The notes under the pieces were generated by a model. The model saw only the letters and a program-made list of their open reading frames with translations. It made no database searches and had not been told where the DNA came from. This document shows, piece after piece, positions 1-5,642 of a DNA stretch of 7,775 nucleotides. The stretch is from Desulfobacterales bacterium (GTDB lineage: Bacteria; Desulfobacterota; Desulfobacteria; Desulfobacterales; JAUWMJ01), in NCBI GenBank assembly GCA_030613225.1, contig JAUWMJ010000129.1, positions 1-7,775 on the forward strand. The letters run 5' to 3'. Each line of letters begins with the position of its first letter. Position 1 is the stretch's first letter. The translations under genes were made by a program, and so were the position numbers.

Positions 1-281
1 TTTCCATTTGGAAAGACATTTTGCAGCCTCTGTTGAAAGTTTTGTCATTTCATTTTTTCTCTTAAAATTACTCCTGCTAATTTCTTCCCAGACCATTCGA
101 TTGTTTTTTTCTTCCTTTGTAAGAGCCTGTTTATTTATTCCAACAGGTTCACCACTCAATCTTTTTATTTTTAATTGCAACGCTAAAGGAGTTTATTTGG
201 TTATTTTGTTTTACTCTTAATACTTCATCTTCCATTTCACTAATGCCATTTTTATAATTCCTTATAAGATCAGTAATCTTA
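1..281 (-). pseudogene. Frameshifted ORF of unknown function, cut by the window edge
   Basis: On the minus strand one frame reads from about 281 down to a stop at 149-151 and includes KITDLIRNYKNGISEMEDEV. A second frame, open from 192 to position 1, reads TPLALQLKIKRLSGEPVGIN and continues as a charged, probably helical segment. Adding one A in the run near 190-196 would join them as QNNQIKTPLALQLKIKRL, so I read this as one gene with a single-base frameshift. No domain is recognised. The C-terminus lies outside the window. The upstream side is occupied by the IS3 element, and the frame does not clearly resume beyond it: removing the element leaves an in-frame stop a few codons upstream. A chance pair of ORFs in AT-rich DNA is possible. 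Confidence 0.35.
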
Positions 282-283
282 TA

Positions 284-327
284 GTACTCCCCAAAAACTG
301 GACAGTTGTTTAAGGTGTAAAATGAGC
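284..327 (+). repeat. IS3 left terminal inverted repeat
   Basis: Starts GTACTCCCCA and matches the inverted right end exactly over 10 bp. After gaps it matches again at AAGGTG (312-317) and GAGC (324-327). It lies 31 bp upstream of the orfA start, as is typical. Confidence 0.7.
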
Positions 328-358
328 ATATCCTGATCAACGAAAAGGAGGCTCATGA

Positions 359-649
359 ATGGGTAAAATTCGAAAAAATTACAGTGCATCATTCAAAGCG
401 AAAGTAGCTCTTGAAGCAGTCAAAAAGGAAAAAACGATTTCCCAACTATCCAGTGAATATGGAGTTCATTCAAATCAAATAAATCAATGGCGAAAGCGTA
501 TTTTAGAAGAACTCCCCGATATATTTTCAAAAAAGCGCCAAAAAAAAGAAAACGACACTGAAGAACTCCAAGCGGAGCTTTACCAGCAAATCGGCCAATT
601 AAAGGTCGAGTTGGACTGGCTTAAAAAAAAATCTAAACTGCTCAATTGA
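359..649 (+). CDS. IS3-family transposase OrfA (HTH protein)
   Basis: A 96-residue protein of the HTH_Tnp_1 type. It binds the IS ends and, when fused to OrfB, supplies the DNA-recognition part of the transposase. Residues about 8-50 form the helix-turn-helix (SFKAKVALEA, then ISQLSSEYGVHSNQINQWRK). Residues about 68-95 form a leucine-heptad helix (ELQAELYQQIGQLKVELDWL), the usual oligomerisation zipper. AAGGAGG at 345-351 lies 7 nt before the ATG, so the start is secure. The last codons contain an A9 run (623-631) just before the TGA, the likely place for the shift into OrfB. Confidence 0.92.
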   Translation: MGKIRKNYSASFKAKVALEAVKKEKTISQLSSEYGVHSNQINQWRKRILEELPDIFSKKRQKKENDTEELQAELYQQIGQLKVELDWLKKKSKLLN

Positions 650-1493
650 TATAAAGCGTCAATGCATTGATCCGAATTATTCTCTGGTACCCATAGCGCG
701 TCAGTGTGATCTTTTGGGGATAAGCAGATCGGCCTATTACTATCAATCCTGCAAAGACGATAGCTATAATCTGGCTCTGATGCGATTGATAGACGAAGAA
801 TATACCCGGTATCCGTTCTACGGTGTTGAGAAAATGACAGCCGTATTAAGGCGACAAGGGCATACGGTCAATCCCAAACGAACAAGACGTTTGATGCGGC
901 TTATGGGGCTTGAAGCGATATATCCAAAACCGAATCTGAGCAAGGCGTCAAAAGAGCATAAAATTTATCCATACCTGCTGCGAGGCGTTTCCATTGATCG
1001 AGTTGACCAGGTATGGTCAACGGACATTACCTATATCCGTTTGAATTCAGGTTTTATCTATCTTGTAGCAGTGATAGACTGGTTCAGTCGGTATGTCCTG
1101 AGCTACGAGTTTTCAACCACACTGGACAAGGCATTTTGTATAAAAGCATTACAAAATGCCTTGGAAGTAGCAACCCCTGAAATCTTCAATACTGATCAGG
1201 GATCTCAATTTACCAGTGATACATTTACCGGCATTTTAAAAGATGCCGAGGTGAAAATTAGCATGGACGGCCGGGGCCGAGCCCTGGATAACATCTTCGC
1301 TGAGCGCCTATGGCGTAGTGTGAAATATGAACGTGTCTATCTTCACAACTATGAAACCGTCCGGGAGGCTATCCAAGACATCGGGGAATATTTTGACTTT
1401 TACAATAATGAACGACCCCATCAGTCTTTGGATTACCAGACCCCGGAAGAGATATATTTTAATGGCTTTTTCCAAAGAAAAGCTTTAACGTAG
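645..1493 (+). CDS. IS3-family transposase OrfB (DDE integrase domain)
   Basis: Catalytic half of the transposase. The frame is open from 603. Family-like sequence (SIDIKRQCIDPNYSLVPIAR, then QCDLLGISRSAYYYQ) begins around 642-645, so the TTG at 714 is too far inside to be the true beginning. I give the ATT at 645 as the earliest plausible start, since the family member IS911 uses an AUU start for OrfB; production as an OrfAB frameshift fusion is equally likely. Numbering from the TTG at 714, the rve domain has Asp104 (WSTDITY), Asp161 (FNTDQGSQFTS) and Glu197 (DNIFAERLWRSVKYE). The spacing is DD(35)E, and the tail FYNNERPHQSLDYQTPEE is characteristic. The frame is +1 (or -2) relative to OrfA, not the usual -1. 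Confidence 0.92.
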   Translation: MDIKRQCIDPNYSLVPIARQCDLLGISRSAYYYQSCKDDSYNLALMRLIDEEYTRYPFYGVEKMTAVLRRQGHTVNPKRTRRLMRLMGLEAIYPKPNLSKASKEHKIYPYLLRGVSIDRVDQVWSTDITYIRLNSGFIYLVAVIDWFSRYVLSYEFSTTLDKAFCIKALQNALEVATPEIFNTDQGSQFTSDTFTGILKDAEVKISMDGRGRALDNIFAERLWRSVKYERVYLHNYETVREAIQDIGEYFDFYNNERPHQSLDYQTPEEIYFNGFFQRKALT

Positions 1494-1557
1494 ACCAATT
1501 TCCCTACGGGACGTTGCTCTGTTTACTATTATTTTTTAATTTTCAGGATTATTTTTA

Positions 1558-1611
1558 GCTCAAAAGTGCACCTTAAAAAACCCTGTTTTTTGTCTTGACA
1601 ATGGGGAGTAC
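1558..1611 (-). repeat. IS3 right terminal inverted repeat
   Basis: Complement of 1602-1611 is GTACTCCCCA, identical to the left tip. AAGGTG and GAGC recur further in, with an A/T-rich insertion relative to the left end. The stretch contains TTGACA (1595-1600) pointing outwards, a possible -35 box, but no well-spaced -10 follows in the flank. Confidence 0.65.
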
Positions 1612-1747
1612 CTTAGCTCTCCCCTCTCAAAATCTGAATTCTAGTTGCTTTTTGTTATAATCGAAAATGATCCTTGATCCCCTGCAATTCACATTTTAAT
1701 GTTTGAATTTTAATTATATAAGAACTCGCTTTTTGGTTTAGCTATAA

Positions 1748-1855
1748 AAAACTATTCAGGAAAACGATTACCTTCGCCATGAAGTCAAAGCCCTCGCCAG
1801 ATTGCACCACCCAAACACATCACACCCTCCAATAGTTAAAGATGCATTATATTAA
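1748..1855 (+). pseudogene. Possible N-terminal scrap of a transposase
   Basis: A 35-codon open stretch without start codon reads KTIQENDYLRHEVKALARLH, then HPNTSHPPI, and stops. A charged coiled-coil segment followed by a short Asn/Thr/Pro/Ser motif resembles the N-terminus of some IS66-like transposases, where a helix precedes an N-S/T-S-x-P-P motif. The rest of such a gene is absent. The assignment is from memory of the motif and weak; it may be chance. Confidence 0.22.
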
Positions 1856-1874
1856 GAAAAGAGGTTTAAAGTTT

Positions 1875-2081
1875 ATGGGAAACCAGTTCTATTTCAGAAC
1901 AATAAGAAAATTAAAAATTGAAGAGCTACCAGCTTATGAATTTCGGATCAGGATGAGACTCAGTTCAGAATAAGGCCGGCAGATAGAAAGAGATGAGGTT
2001 CAACGTTCAGCTTCCAGGCAACACGAGACGTTTGGTCAAGAAGTTTTCTATGTATTTAAATGTAAGGGGCTATCCACTTAA
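1875..2081 (+). pseudogene. Small ORF interrupted by one in-frame stop
   Basis: ATG at 1875 opens a frame reading MGNQFYFRTIRKLKIEELPA for 32 codons to a TAA at 1971-1973. The same frame then stays open for another 35 codons (GRQIERDEVQRSASRQHETF and onward) to a TAA at 2079. The composition on both sides of the stop is protein-like (charged, few repeats) and GC is higher than in the surrounding DNA, so a 68-codon gene broken by a nonsense mutation is plausible. AAGAGG around 1858-1864 is a poor, distant RBS. No family is recognised. Confidence 0.3.
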
Positions 2082-2451
2082 ATGTATAATAGAAAGGAAA
2101 AGAAAAGTCAAGAATTAAGTTATAATATCATATAGATATGAAAAGTTTTTCCAACATATTGTAAAAAATTACTACTTTAAATCAATTTATTTAAATAATT
2201 AGTAATTGATAGAACCAGCAATCAGAATCAGGTCTTACGCAGAACCTTTAGATAAACATAAACTACAGCTTGCCAATATGACAAATTCACCAAAATTTCA
2301 TGTATATTGAGAATATCAGAACCTCGATTAAGGCTGTGATATTCTCTAATTTAGCCCCAAAGTTAGTGGAAGATTACCCAAAACAGCCTTGGTGGGCTGA
2401 AATGGGTAATGGTCTGACGTTGTATTATTCTAATTTATCTTGTCAGAGAAA
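2082..2451. other. AT-rich intergenic stretch, no convincing gene
   Basis: 2082-2300 is very AT-rich, with many short stops on both strands and no hairpin or promoter that I would defend. A 62-codon frame at 2300-2488 (MYIENIRTSIKAVIFSNLAP) has no RBS and runs antisense into the 3' end of the PEGA-domain gene. It is probably not a gene, although its middle part is less repetitive than the surroundings. Confidence 0.5.
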
Positions 2452-2940
2452 CTATCGAATTGGGCCGGTGGGATTCAATGGCCAATAAAGTGGATCGTAT
2501 TTTGGCTCTTGCTCTGTCTTCTCCTTGGTCGGCTCATCAGGTTTCTTTTTTTGGGTCGCCATTTTTTCTTCTAATTTTGGTTGTGTAGGAGACTCGACCT
2601 TTTTCTCAGGGATTTCAATTAGAGAATCTTTGAAAAGACTCAATCGAAGGGATTTTCCTGACAGGATAGTAATTACTTTTTCAGTATCTTTAATCCGCAA
2701 TATATGAACCCCGGACGTTACTTCCTTTGAAAATATTGGCGTTTTTCCAATTTCTACGCCGTCTAAAAGAACATCGAGACCAGGGGGTTCACTGAAAACG
2801 GAAATTTTTCCAGATGTTTTCTCAGAGCTATCGAGCGATCTGGTTGGCTCGATTAATTCACCACTTATACTAAAAGTAACAACGACTAACAAAAAGACCA
2901 GGAAGACAAAACAAAGAATTAATTTCGGAAAAATCCTCAT
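2452..2940 (-). CDS. Membrane-anchored PEGA-domain protein
   Basis: A 162-residue protein. Residues about 6-25 (LILCFVFLVFLLVVVTFSIS) form one hydrophobic segment that serves as signal peptide or membrane anchor. There is no lipobox Cys after it, so it is not an evident lipoprotein. Residues about 44-108 match the PEGA fold: SGKISVFSEPPGLDVLLDGV, then EIGKTP, then GVHILRIKD. PEGA domains are surface or envelope beta-domains, often in S-layer, lipoprotein or kinase contexts. Residues 110-148 are a Lys/Glu/Pro-rich linker, and the tail ends DPLYWPLNPTGPIR. I start at the ATG (2940) because AAAGGAGA at 2947-2954 sits 6 nt upstream; an upstream TTG at 2944-2946 is unlikely. It is a single gene with its own promoter. 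Its precise role is unknown. Confidence 0.85.
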   Translation of the reverse strand: MRIFPKLILCFVFLVFLLVVVTFSISGELIEPTRSLDSSEKTSGKISVFSEPPGLDVLLDGVEIGKTPIFSKEVTSGVHILRIKDTEKVITILSGKSLRLSLFKDSLIEIPEKKVESPTQPKLEEKMATQKKKPDEPTKEKTEQEPKYDPLYWPLNPTGPIR

Positions 2941-2974
2941 TATCAATCTCCTTTAGGTATTATGATTTTGGTAC

Positions 2975-2986
2975 ACAATATATTGT
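2975..2986. promoter_or_regulatory. 12-bp palindrome at the presumed transcription start
   Basis: ACAATATATTGT is a perfect palindrome lying just after the predicted start of the PEGA-gene transcript. TATTGTC at 2981-2987 recurs at 3015-3021 over the -35 box. This could be an operator, but AT-rich palindromes arise easily by chance. Confidence 0.3.
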
Positions 2987-2993
2987 CTATTTT

Positions 2994-3023
2994 ACTATAC
3001 TTTAACTGTCTAAATATTGTCAA
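2994..3023 (-). promoter_or_regulatory. Sigma-70 type promoter of the PEGA-domain gene
   Basis: On the minus strand TTGACA (3018-3023) is followed after 18 nt by TATAGT (2994-2999), close to consensus. Transcription would start near 2987, about 47 nt upstream of the ATG at 2940. Confidence 0.6.
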
Positions 3024-3107
3024 TTATGCCACTTTATATCCCATCAATAAATTTTCCATCCATTACAACCTATTTAAAATAAAGCATATTCATCTATATC
3101 GAATGGT

Positions 3108-3123
3108 TGGCATAAATCTTGCT
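3108..3123 (+). promoter_or_regulatory. Sigma-54 (-24/-12) promoter
   Basis: TGGCATAAATCTTGCT matches the sigma-54 consensus TGGCAC-N5-TTGCW with one change, and the GG and GC are separated by the required 10 nt. Predicted transcription start is near 3134, giving a leader of about 79 nt to the ATG at 3213. An activator binding site is not identified. Confidence 0.7.
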
Positions 3124-3212
3124 TAGTCTTTTAAATTGAGATTCATCTATCACAGTCGTGGAGTTTTGAATAGTCCGAGTTAGTTACAAAGCAAGATCAA
3201 ATGGAGGTGTTT

Positions 3213-3371
3213 ATGTTCTATATTGGTTTAATCGTTGGCCTTATCATAGGAGCAAACGTTGGCCTGATTTTTTCTCAATTGCTGACAAATGCAAAAATAG
3301 AAGAAGAGATGTTATGTTCAAGCAGGATTGCTCCAAAAACCTTTACAGATACTGTAGTTTCTCAAAAATAA
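3213..3371 (+). CDS. Small single-pass membrane protein (52 residues)
   Basis: MFYIGLIVGLIIGANVGLIF forms a glycine-rich hydrophobic helix (residues 2-22). A cytoplasmic-type polar tail with an acidic patch (IEEEM) follows and ends TVVSQK. The pattern resembles the short one-helix proteins grouped under DUF3789-like entries, but the match is to the general pattern only and the function is unknown. The start is well supported by GGAGG at 3204-3208, 4 nt before the ATG. The gene stands alone behind a sigma-54 promoter, so expression is probably conditional on an enhancer-binding activator, such as in a stress, nitrogen or envelope response. Confidence 0.72.
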   Translation: MFYIGLIVGLIIGANVGLIFSQLLTNAKIEEEMLCSSRIAPKTFTDTVVSQK

Positions 3372-3529
3372 ATAAAGCGAACTGTTTTTTGCTTATGTCT
3401 ACAGTAATATTCAACCAACACAACAACATGAAATAGGTACTGTTATCTATAACCTGATTTCTATTAGCTAAGCACTTTCTGCAAGAATGTCCCCAAGGCC
3501 CCGGGGCACAGATACCTGCTCGACTTCCT

Positions 3530-3981
3530 TTGCGAAGGAAAAGGGATGAGAAAAGATTTGAGCTGCCGACACTCAAAATTCTTTTACCCTTGTATGCGAT
3601 TTACCTTATACTCGTGGCTGTTTGGCCGACCACACTGCCGTTTCAAGATTGGCAATTTAAAATAAATTTTCAGGTACTCGTATTTAACGAAAGAATTGTT
3701 TTCACCTTTCGTTTTATTGAACTTATCGCGGCTTTTACGCTTTTCGGCTACGACAATCCTTGCCTTGCTTTTTTTTTATAACCTTGAGCTGTTCAGTGGT
3801 TATCGAAATGACAAGAGGATATCCTCCGCTGCTTGCTTCAAATATTTTGGAAATCCTATTTATGACAGCTTCCGGTGTTTACGGTGGAATTATTTATAGA
3901 TTACAATTGGCTGCCATCAGCATTTATAATTTAGATTCATTATTGCGACCAAAAAGAAATCTCAACAGATGTAATCACTGA
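3530..3981 (+). pseudogene. VanZ-like membrane protein, frameshifted and probably truncated
   Basis: The first frame (RRKRDEKRFELPTLKILLPL, a hydrophobic helix ending LILVAVWP, then FRFIELIAAFTLFGY) ends at a TAA at 3779-3781. The continuation lies in another frame (FFFITLSCSVVIEMTRGYPP, then LLASNILEILFMTASGVYGG and IIYRLQ) to 3981. The pattern E-x3-GYPPLL-x2-N-x6-TASG-x2-GG resembles the C-terminal signature of VanZ-family membrane proteins, whose founding member affects teicoplanin resistance; most members have unknown roles. The break lies in a T9 run (3769-3777), where one additional T restores a continuous protein. The first frame is open back to 3458 without an ATG or good RBS (3530 is TTG), so the N-terminal half found in longer VanZ proteins is probably lost. 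Two lesions make it a likely pseudogene. Confidence 0.6.
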
Positions 3982-4021
3982 TCAAGTTTTGAACCCAAGG
4001 CACTCTTTCCGTTGAGATTTC
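3956..4021. repeat. 11-bp inverted repeat spanning the end of the VanZ-like ORF
   Basis: GAAATCTCAAC (3956-3966) is the exact complement of GTTGAGATTTC (4011-4021), with a 44-nt spacer. The first arm is inside the last codons of the reading frame. No T-run follows, so it is not an evident terminator. Confidence 0.4.
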
Positions 4022-4366
4022 AACAACAATTCGTTATCATAACCATGCTTTCTTAAATTCTTTTAATCAGTTGTGCACGTTCTGCATCAACGTCCCGTAT
4101 TACTGCATCAACGTCCCGTATTATTCTACAAGCTGTGCATAAGCTATGCCAAAAAAGCAATGCGAAACTGTTAATGCAACAACGCCATAAATAACAGATA
4201 GCTACATAGATTATAGGGCGAAGTTGTCAGTGCTAATTCATAACAAGCATCTAAATTTGTGGTATCAATTACATAAACTATGAAATAATTTACATAATTT
4301 TGGTATATTCAGTGTATAGAAAACAGGGAGCAATATATGATTATAAAACCCCTTTTGTGTGTTTTG
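3982..4366. other. Intergenic stretch without convincing gene
   Basis: Apart from the tandem repeat at 4082-4123 it shows no supported gene. At 4337 an ATG preceded by GGGAG opens only an 11-codon frame (MIIKPLLCVLL) before TAA. This could be the severed start of a secreted protein gene or an accident. Confidence 0.5.
4082..4123. repeat. Two perfect tandem copies of a 21-bp unit
   Basis: The units at 4082-4102 and 4103-4123 are identical: CTGCATCAACG followed by TCCCGTATTA. The unit contains a CATCAACGTCCCG core of higher GC than the surroundings. It is a recent duplication or a pair of protein-binding iterons; there is no gene context to decide. Confidence 0.9.
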
Positions 4367-4600
4367 TTATAAAATTTCCAATAAATCCGATTGAGTTTTA
4401 GTGAGTTTCTCAAAATGCAAACCGCACCGGTACATCTGGATAAATAAACCTTGATCAAATAAAGAAGAGGTGGACTTTCTGGAATTGATTTGTGAAAAAC
4501 GTTTCATACTTTCTCTGAAATATTTTTCACAAAAAAGGGTTATTGTTGTCCAATTTTCTAAGTACAATTTTGATAACTGTTTGATATTCAAGGTGATCAA
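4367..4600 (-). CDS. Hypothetical small ORF, doubtful
   Basis: 77 codons from a TTG at 4598-4600, or shorter from an internal ATG (MKRFSQINSRK). It includes LSKLYLENWTTITLFCEKYF and ends LTKTQSDLLEIL. There is no recognisable domain, no clear RBS, and a second minus-strand frame over 4510-4635 (LCAKLSDLIDHLEYQTVIKI) is about equally protein-like. It may be a decayed gene with a frameshift, or non-coding. Confidence 0.2.
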   Translation of the reverse strand: MITLNIKQLSKLYLENWTTITLFCEKYFRESMKRFSQINSRKSTSSLFDQGLFIQMYRCGLHFEKLTKTQSDLLEIL

Positions 4601-4615
4601 TCAAATCCGATAGTT

Positions 4616-4631
4616 TGGCACAAAGTTTGCG
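4616..4631 (+). promoter_or_regulatory. Sigma-54 (-24/-12) promoter
   Basis: TGGCACAAAGTTTGCG has an exact TGGCAC at -24 and TTGC at -12 with 10 nt between GG and GC. The predicted start is near 4642. No ORF with an RBS follows before 5173; what follows is two hairpins with T-runs. Confidence 0.65.
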
Positions 4632-4644
4632 TTATGTTAAGTAT

Positions 4645-4674
4645 CGGTGTGACGGAGAACGCACTGTTTTTTTT
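4645..4674 (+). terminator. Hairpin plus T8, intrinsic-terminator-like
   Basis: A 7-bp stem CGGTGTG/CGCACTG with an 8-nt loop is followed immediately by eight T. It has the canonical form, but it lies only 3 nt after the predicted sigma-54 start, which is very early for termination. It could therefore act on transcripts from upstream or be a structural part of the RNA. Confidence 0.45.
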
Positions 4675-4681
4675 CGCATAG

Positions 4682-4726
4682 GGGCGGTCCTTGGAGAGGG
4701 ACCGCCCATAGTTTAACTCTTTTTTT
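4682..4726 (+). terminator. GC-rich hairpin followed by a T7 tract
   Basis: Perfect 9-bp stem (4682-4690/4699-4707) with loop TTGGAGAG. The T7 at 4720-4726 comes 12 nt after the stem, further than the usual intrinsic terminator, so the efficiency is doubtful. On the other strand A-runs follow, so termination there is not expected. Confidence 0.5.
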
Positions 4727-4745
4727 CATCTAACCTCCTTTTAGT

Positions 4746-4843
4746 AGTGGTTTTCTTAACCACTTTTAAAAGTTGCGCAAGAAAGTAGATTGCAAAAGTG
4801 GCCGAGGCTGAAACGGAAAACACCCTTTATACTTTCTTGCGCA
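4746..4843. repeat. Cluster of nested and competing inverted repeats
   Basis: Three pairings: AGTGGTT (4746-4752) with AACCACT (4758-4764); CCACTTTT (4760-4767) with AAAAGTGG (4794-4801), which shares the first pair's right arm; and a perfect 14-bp pair TGCGCAAGAAAGTA (4774-4787) with TACTTTCTTGCGCA (4830-4843), spacer 42 nt. The first and second are mutually exclusive. The outer 14-bp pair bounds a 70-bp segment that could also be a miniature element, but I see no target duplication. Confidence 0.7.
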
Positions 4844-5172
4844 GTCTATTTTAAGAATAAGAATTCACTTTTTGAGAGCGAAGTAAGGGAAAATTTAAGG
4901 TTGTGCAATATAAGCGGTTAAATCCCAATATGTAGTGGGGTCAGAAACCCAACGGTAATTTTCATTATCATAAAAGCAAGGGAGATTAAGGTACCGTAAT
5001 GTAAATGGCAAAATGATACAAGATAAAAAAATCATGTTTTTTGGTTATCAAATATCTTCAATATATTAGATCCCTTCTTTCTTTCCTGCCATTTATTTCC
5101 TATCCATTCCACTTTCAGCACCCGCTCTAAAGTTCGTTACATAAACTCAATGCCGTTTCCTTTCAATAATAA
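4844..5172. other. Intergenic stretch upstream of the IS4 remnant
   Basis: No gene is seen. The left end of the IS4-family element should lie somewhere in this stretch, but its terminal repeat cannot be recognised because the partner end is lost. AAGGAG at 5185-5190 just beyond it may be the old transposase RBS. Confidence 0.45.
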
Positions 5173-5229
5173 CCAACTAAAAGCAAGGAGAATAAACGTC
5201 TGAAAAAAAATCAGAAAAACTGCCTACTT

Positions 5230-5245
5230 TGGCACGGAACCTGCT
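5230..5245 (+). promoter_or_regulatory. Possible sigma-54 promoter at the start of the IS4 remnant
   Basis: TGGCACGGAACCTGCT carries TGGCACG and, at the required 10-nt distance, CTGC in place of TTGC. The start would be near 5256, one base before the GTG at 5257. It may equally be coding sequence, since the frame is open through it. Confidence 0.3.
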
Positions 5246-5256
5246 CTGCCAACTCT

Positions 5257-5642
5257 GTGCCAGAACTTATTAATTCTTTAAAAAATCTCATCTTTTCTAA
5301 AGATTTTTTGGAACGTAACAGAATATCACCCACCGCATCTACAAGAGAGCGACAACTGCCATTTCATTATTTGATATTTTTTCTCATGAATATGAATAAC
5401 GGCTCATATCAAACCGAACTGGACAACTTCTTCAAAGCTGTTAACCGTTTGGATGTTGCCGAGCGTGTCGTCAACAAAGGTTCGTTGTCAAAGGCCCGAA
5501 AAAAACTGCTATTCAATACTTTTATTGAACTCAATAATACTATGACGGAAAAATTCTACTCAAACTTTCAATTCAGTTCCTGGTATGGGTTCAATCTTAT
5601 GGATGTTGACGGAACAACCCTCCGTGTGCCTAAGGCTTTTCA
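5257..5642 (+). pseudogene. IS4-family transposase, N-terminal fragment
   Basis: The segment reads VPELINSLKNLIFSKDFLER, then RQLPFHYLIFFLMNMNNGSY and QTELDNFFKAVNRLDV, then VVNKGSLSKARKKL and ending LMDVDGTTLRVPK. This is the N-terminal part of an IS4-type DDE transposase; the Asp in DVDG (codon 5602-5604) is the expected first catalytic Asp. The second Asp and Glu and all the C-terminal domain (normally another 200 or more residues) are missing, because the next bases belong to a tyrosine recombinase gene. GTG at 5257 is a possible start, but the frame is open from 5173 and AAGGAG lies at 5185-5190, so the original start may be upstream (a CTG at 5200). It cannot transpose. Confidence 0.85.

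Larger units (their letters stand above)
284..1611 (+). mobile_element. IS3-family insertion sequence, apparently complete
   Basis: About 1.33 kb, the usual size for the family, with consecutive orfA and orfB genes between imperfect terminal inverted repeats. Both ends begin GTACTCCCCA when read inward (284-293; complement of 1602-1611). The similarity continues in patches, with a shared AAGGTG and GAGC further in. A possible target duplication is CTTA at 278-281 and 1612-1615, but two extra bases (TA) separate it from the left repeat, so the exact ends are uncertain by about 2 bp. No stop or deletion disrupts the transposase genes, so the copy may be active. Confidence 0.88.
4642..4726 (+). 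ncRNA. Candidate sigma-54-dependent small RNA with two hairpins
   Basis: From the predicted start at 4642 the transcript would form a 7-bp stem (4645-4651 with 4660-4666, one G-U closing region, loop ACGGAGAA) directly followed by U8 (4667-4674). A perfect 9-bp GC-rich stem then follows (GGGCGGTCC 4682-4690 with GGACCGCCC 4699-4707), and U7 at 4720-4726. It contains no reading frame. Length, structure and promoter are consistent with an sRNA of about 85 nt, but no family is recognised and expression is inferred only. Confidence 0.4.

Noticed and set aside
1595..1661. Outward promoter from the IS3 right end (TTGACA with TATAAT at 1656-1661)
   Set aside because: The two boxes are 55 nt apart, far too distant to act together.
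2300..2488. 62-codon plus-strand frame (MYIENIRTSIKAV)
   Set aside because: No RBS, no recognisable family, and its 3' part is antisense to the well-supported PEGA-domain gene.
3498..3507. GC palindrome GCCCCGGGGC
   Set aside because: Short, inside an open frame and without loop or T-run; no function can be argued.
4082..4123. Possible CRISPR-like repeats
   Set aside because: The two units are directly abutting with no spacer, and no cas-like gene is present.
4337..4372. RBS-like GGGAG plus ATG opening MIIKPLLCVLL
   Set aside because: Only 11 codons with no downstream gene in phase; it could be a severed gene start but cannot be supported.
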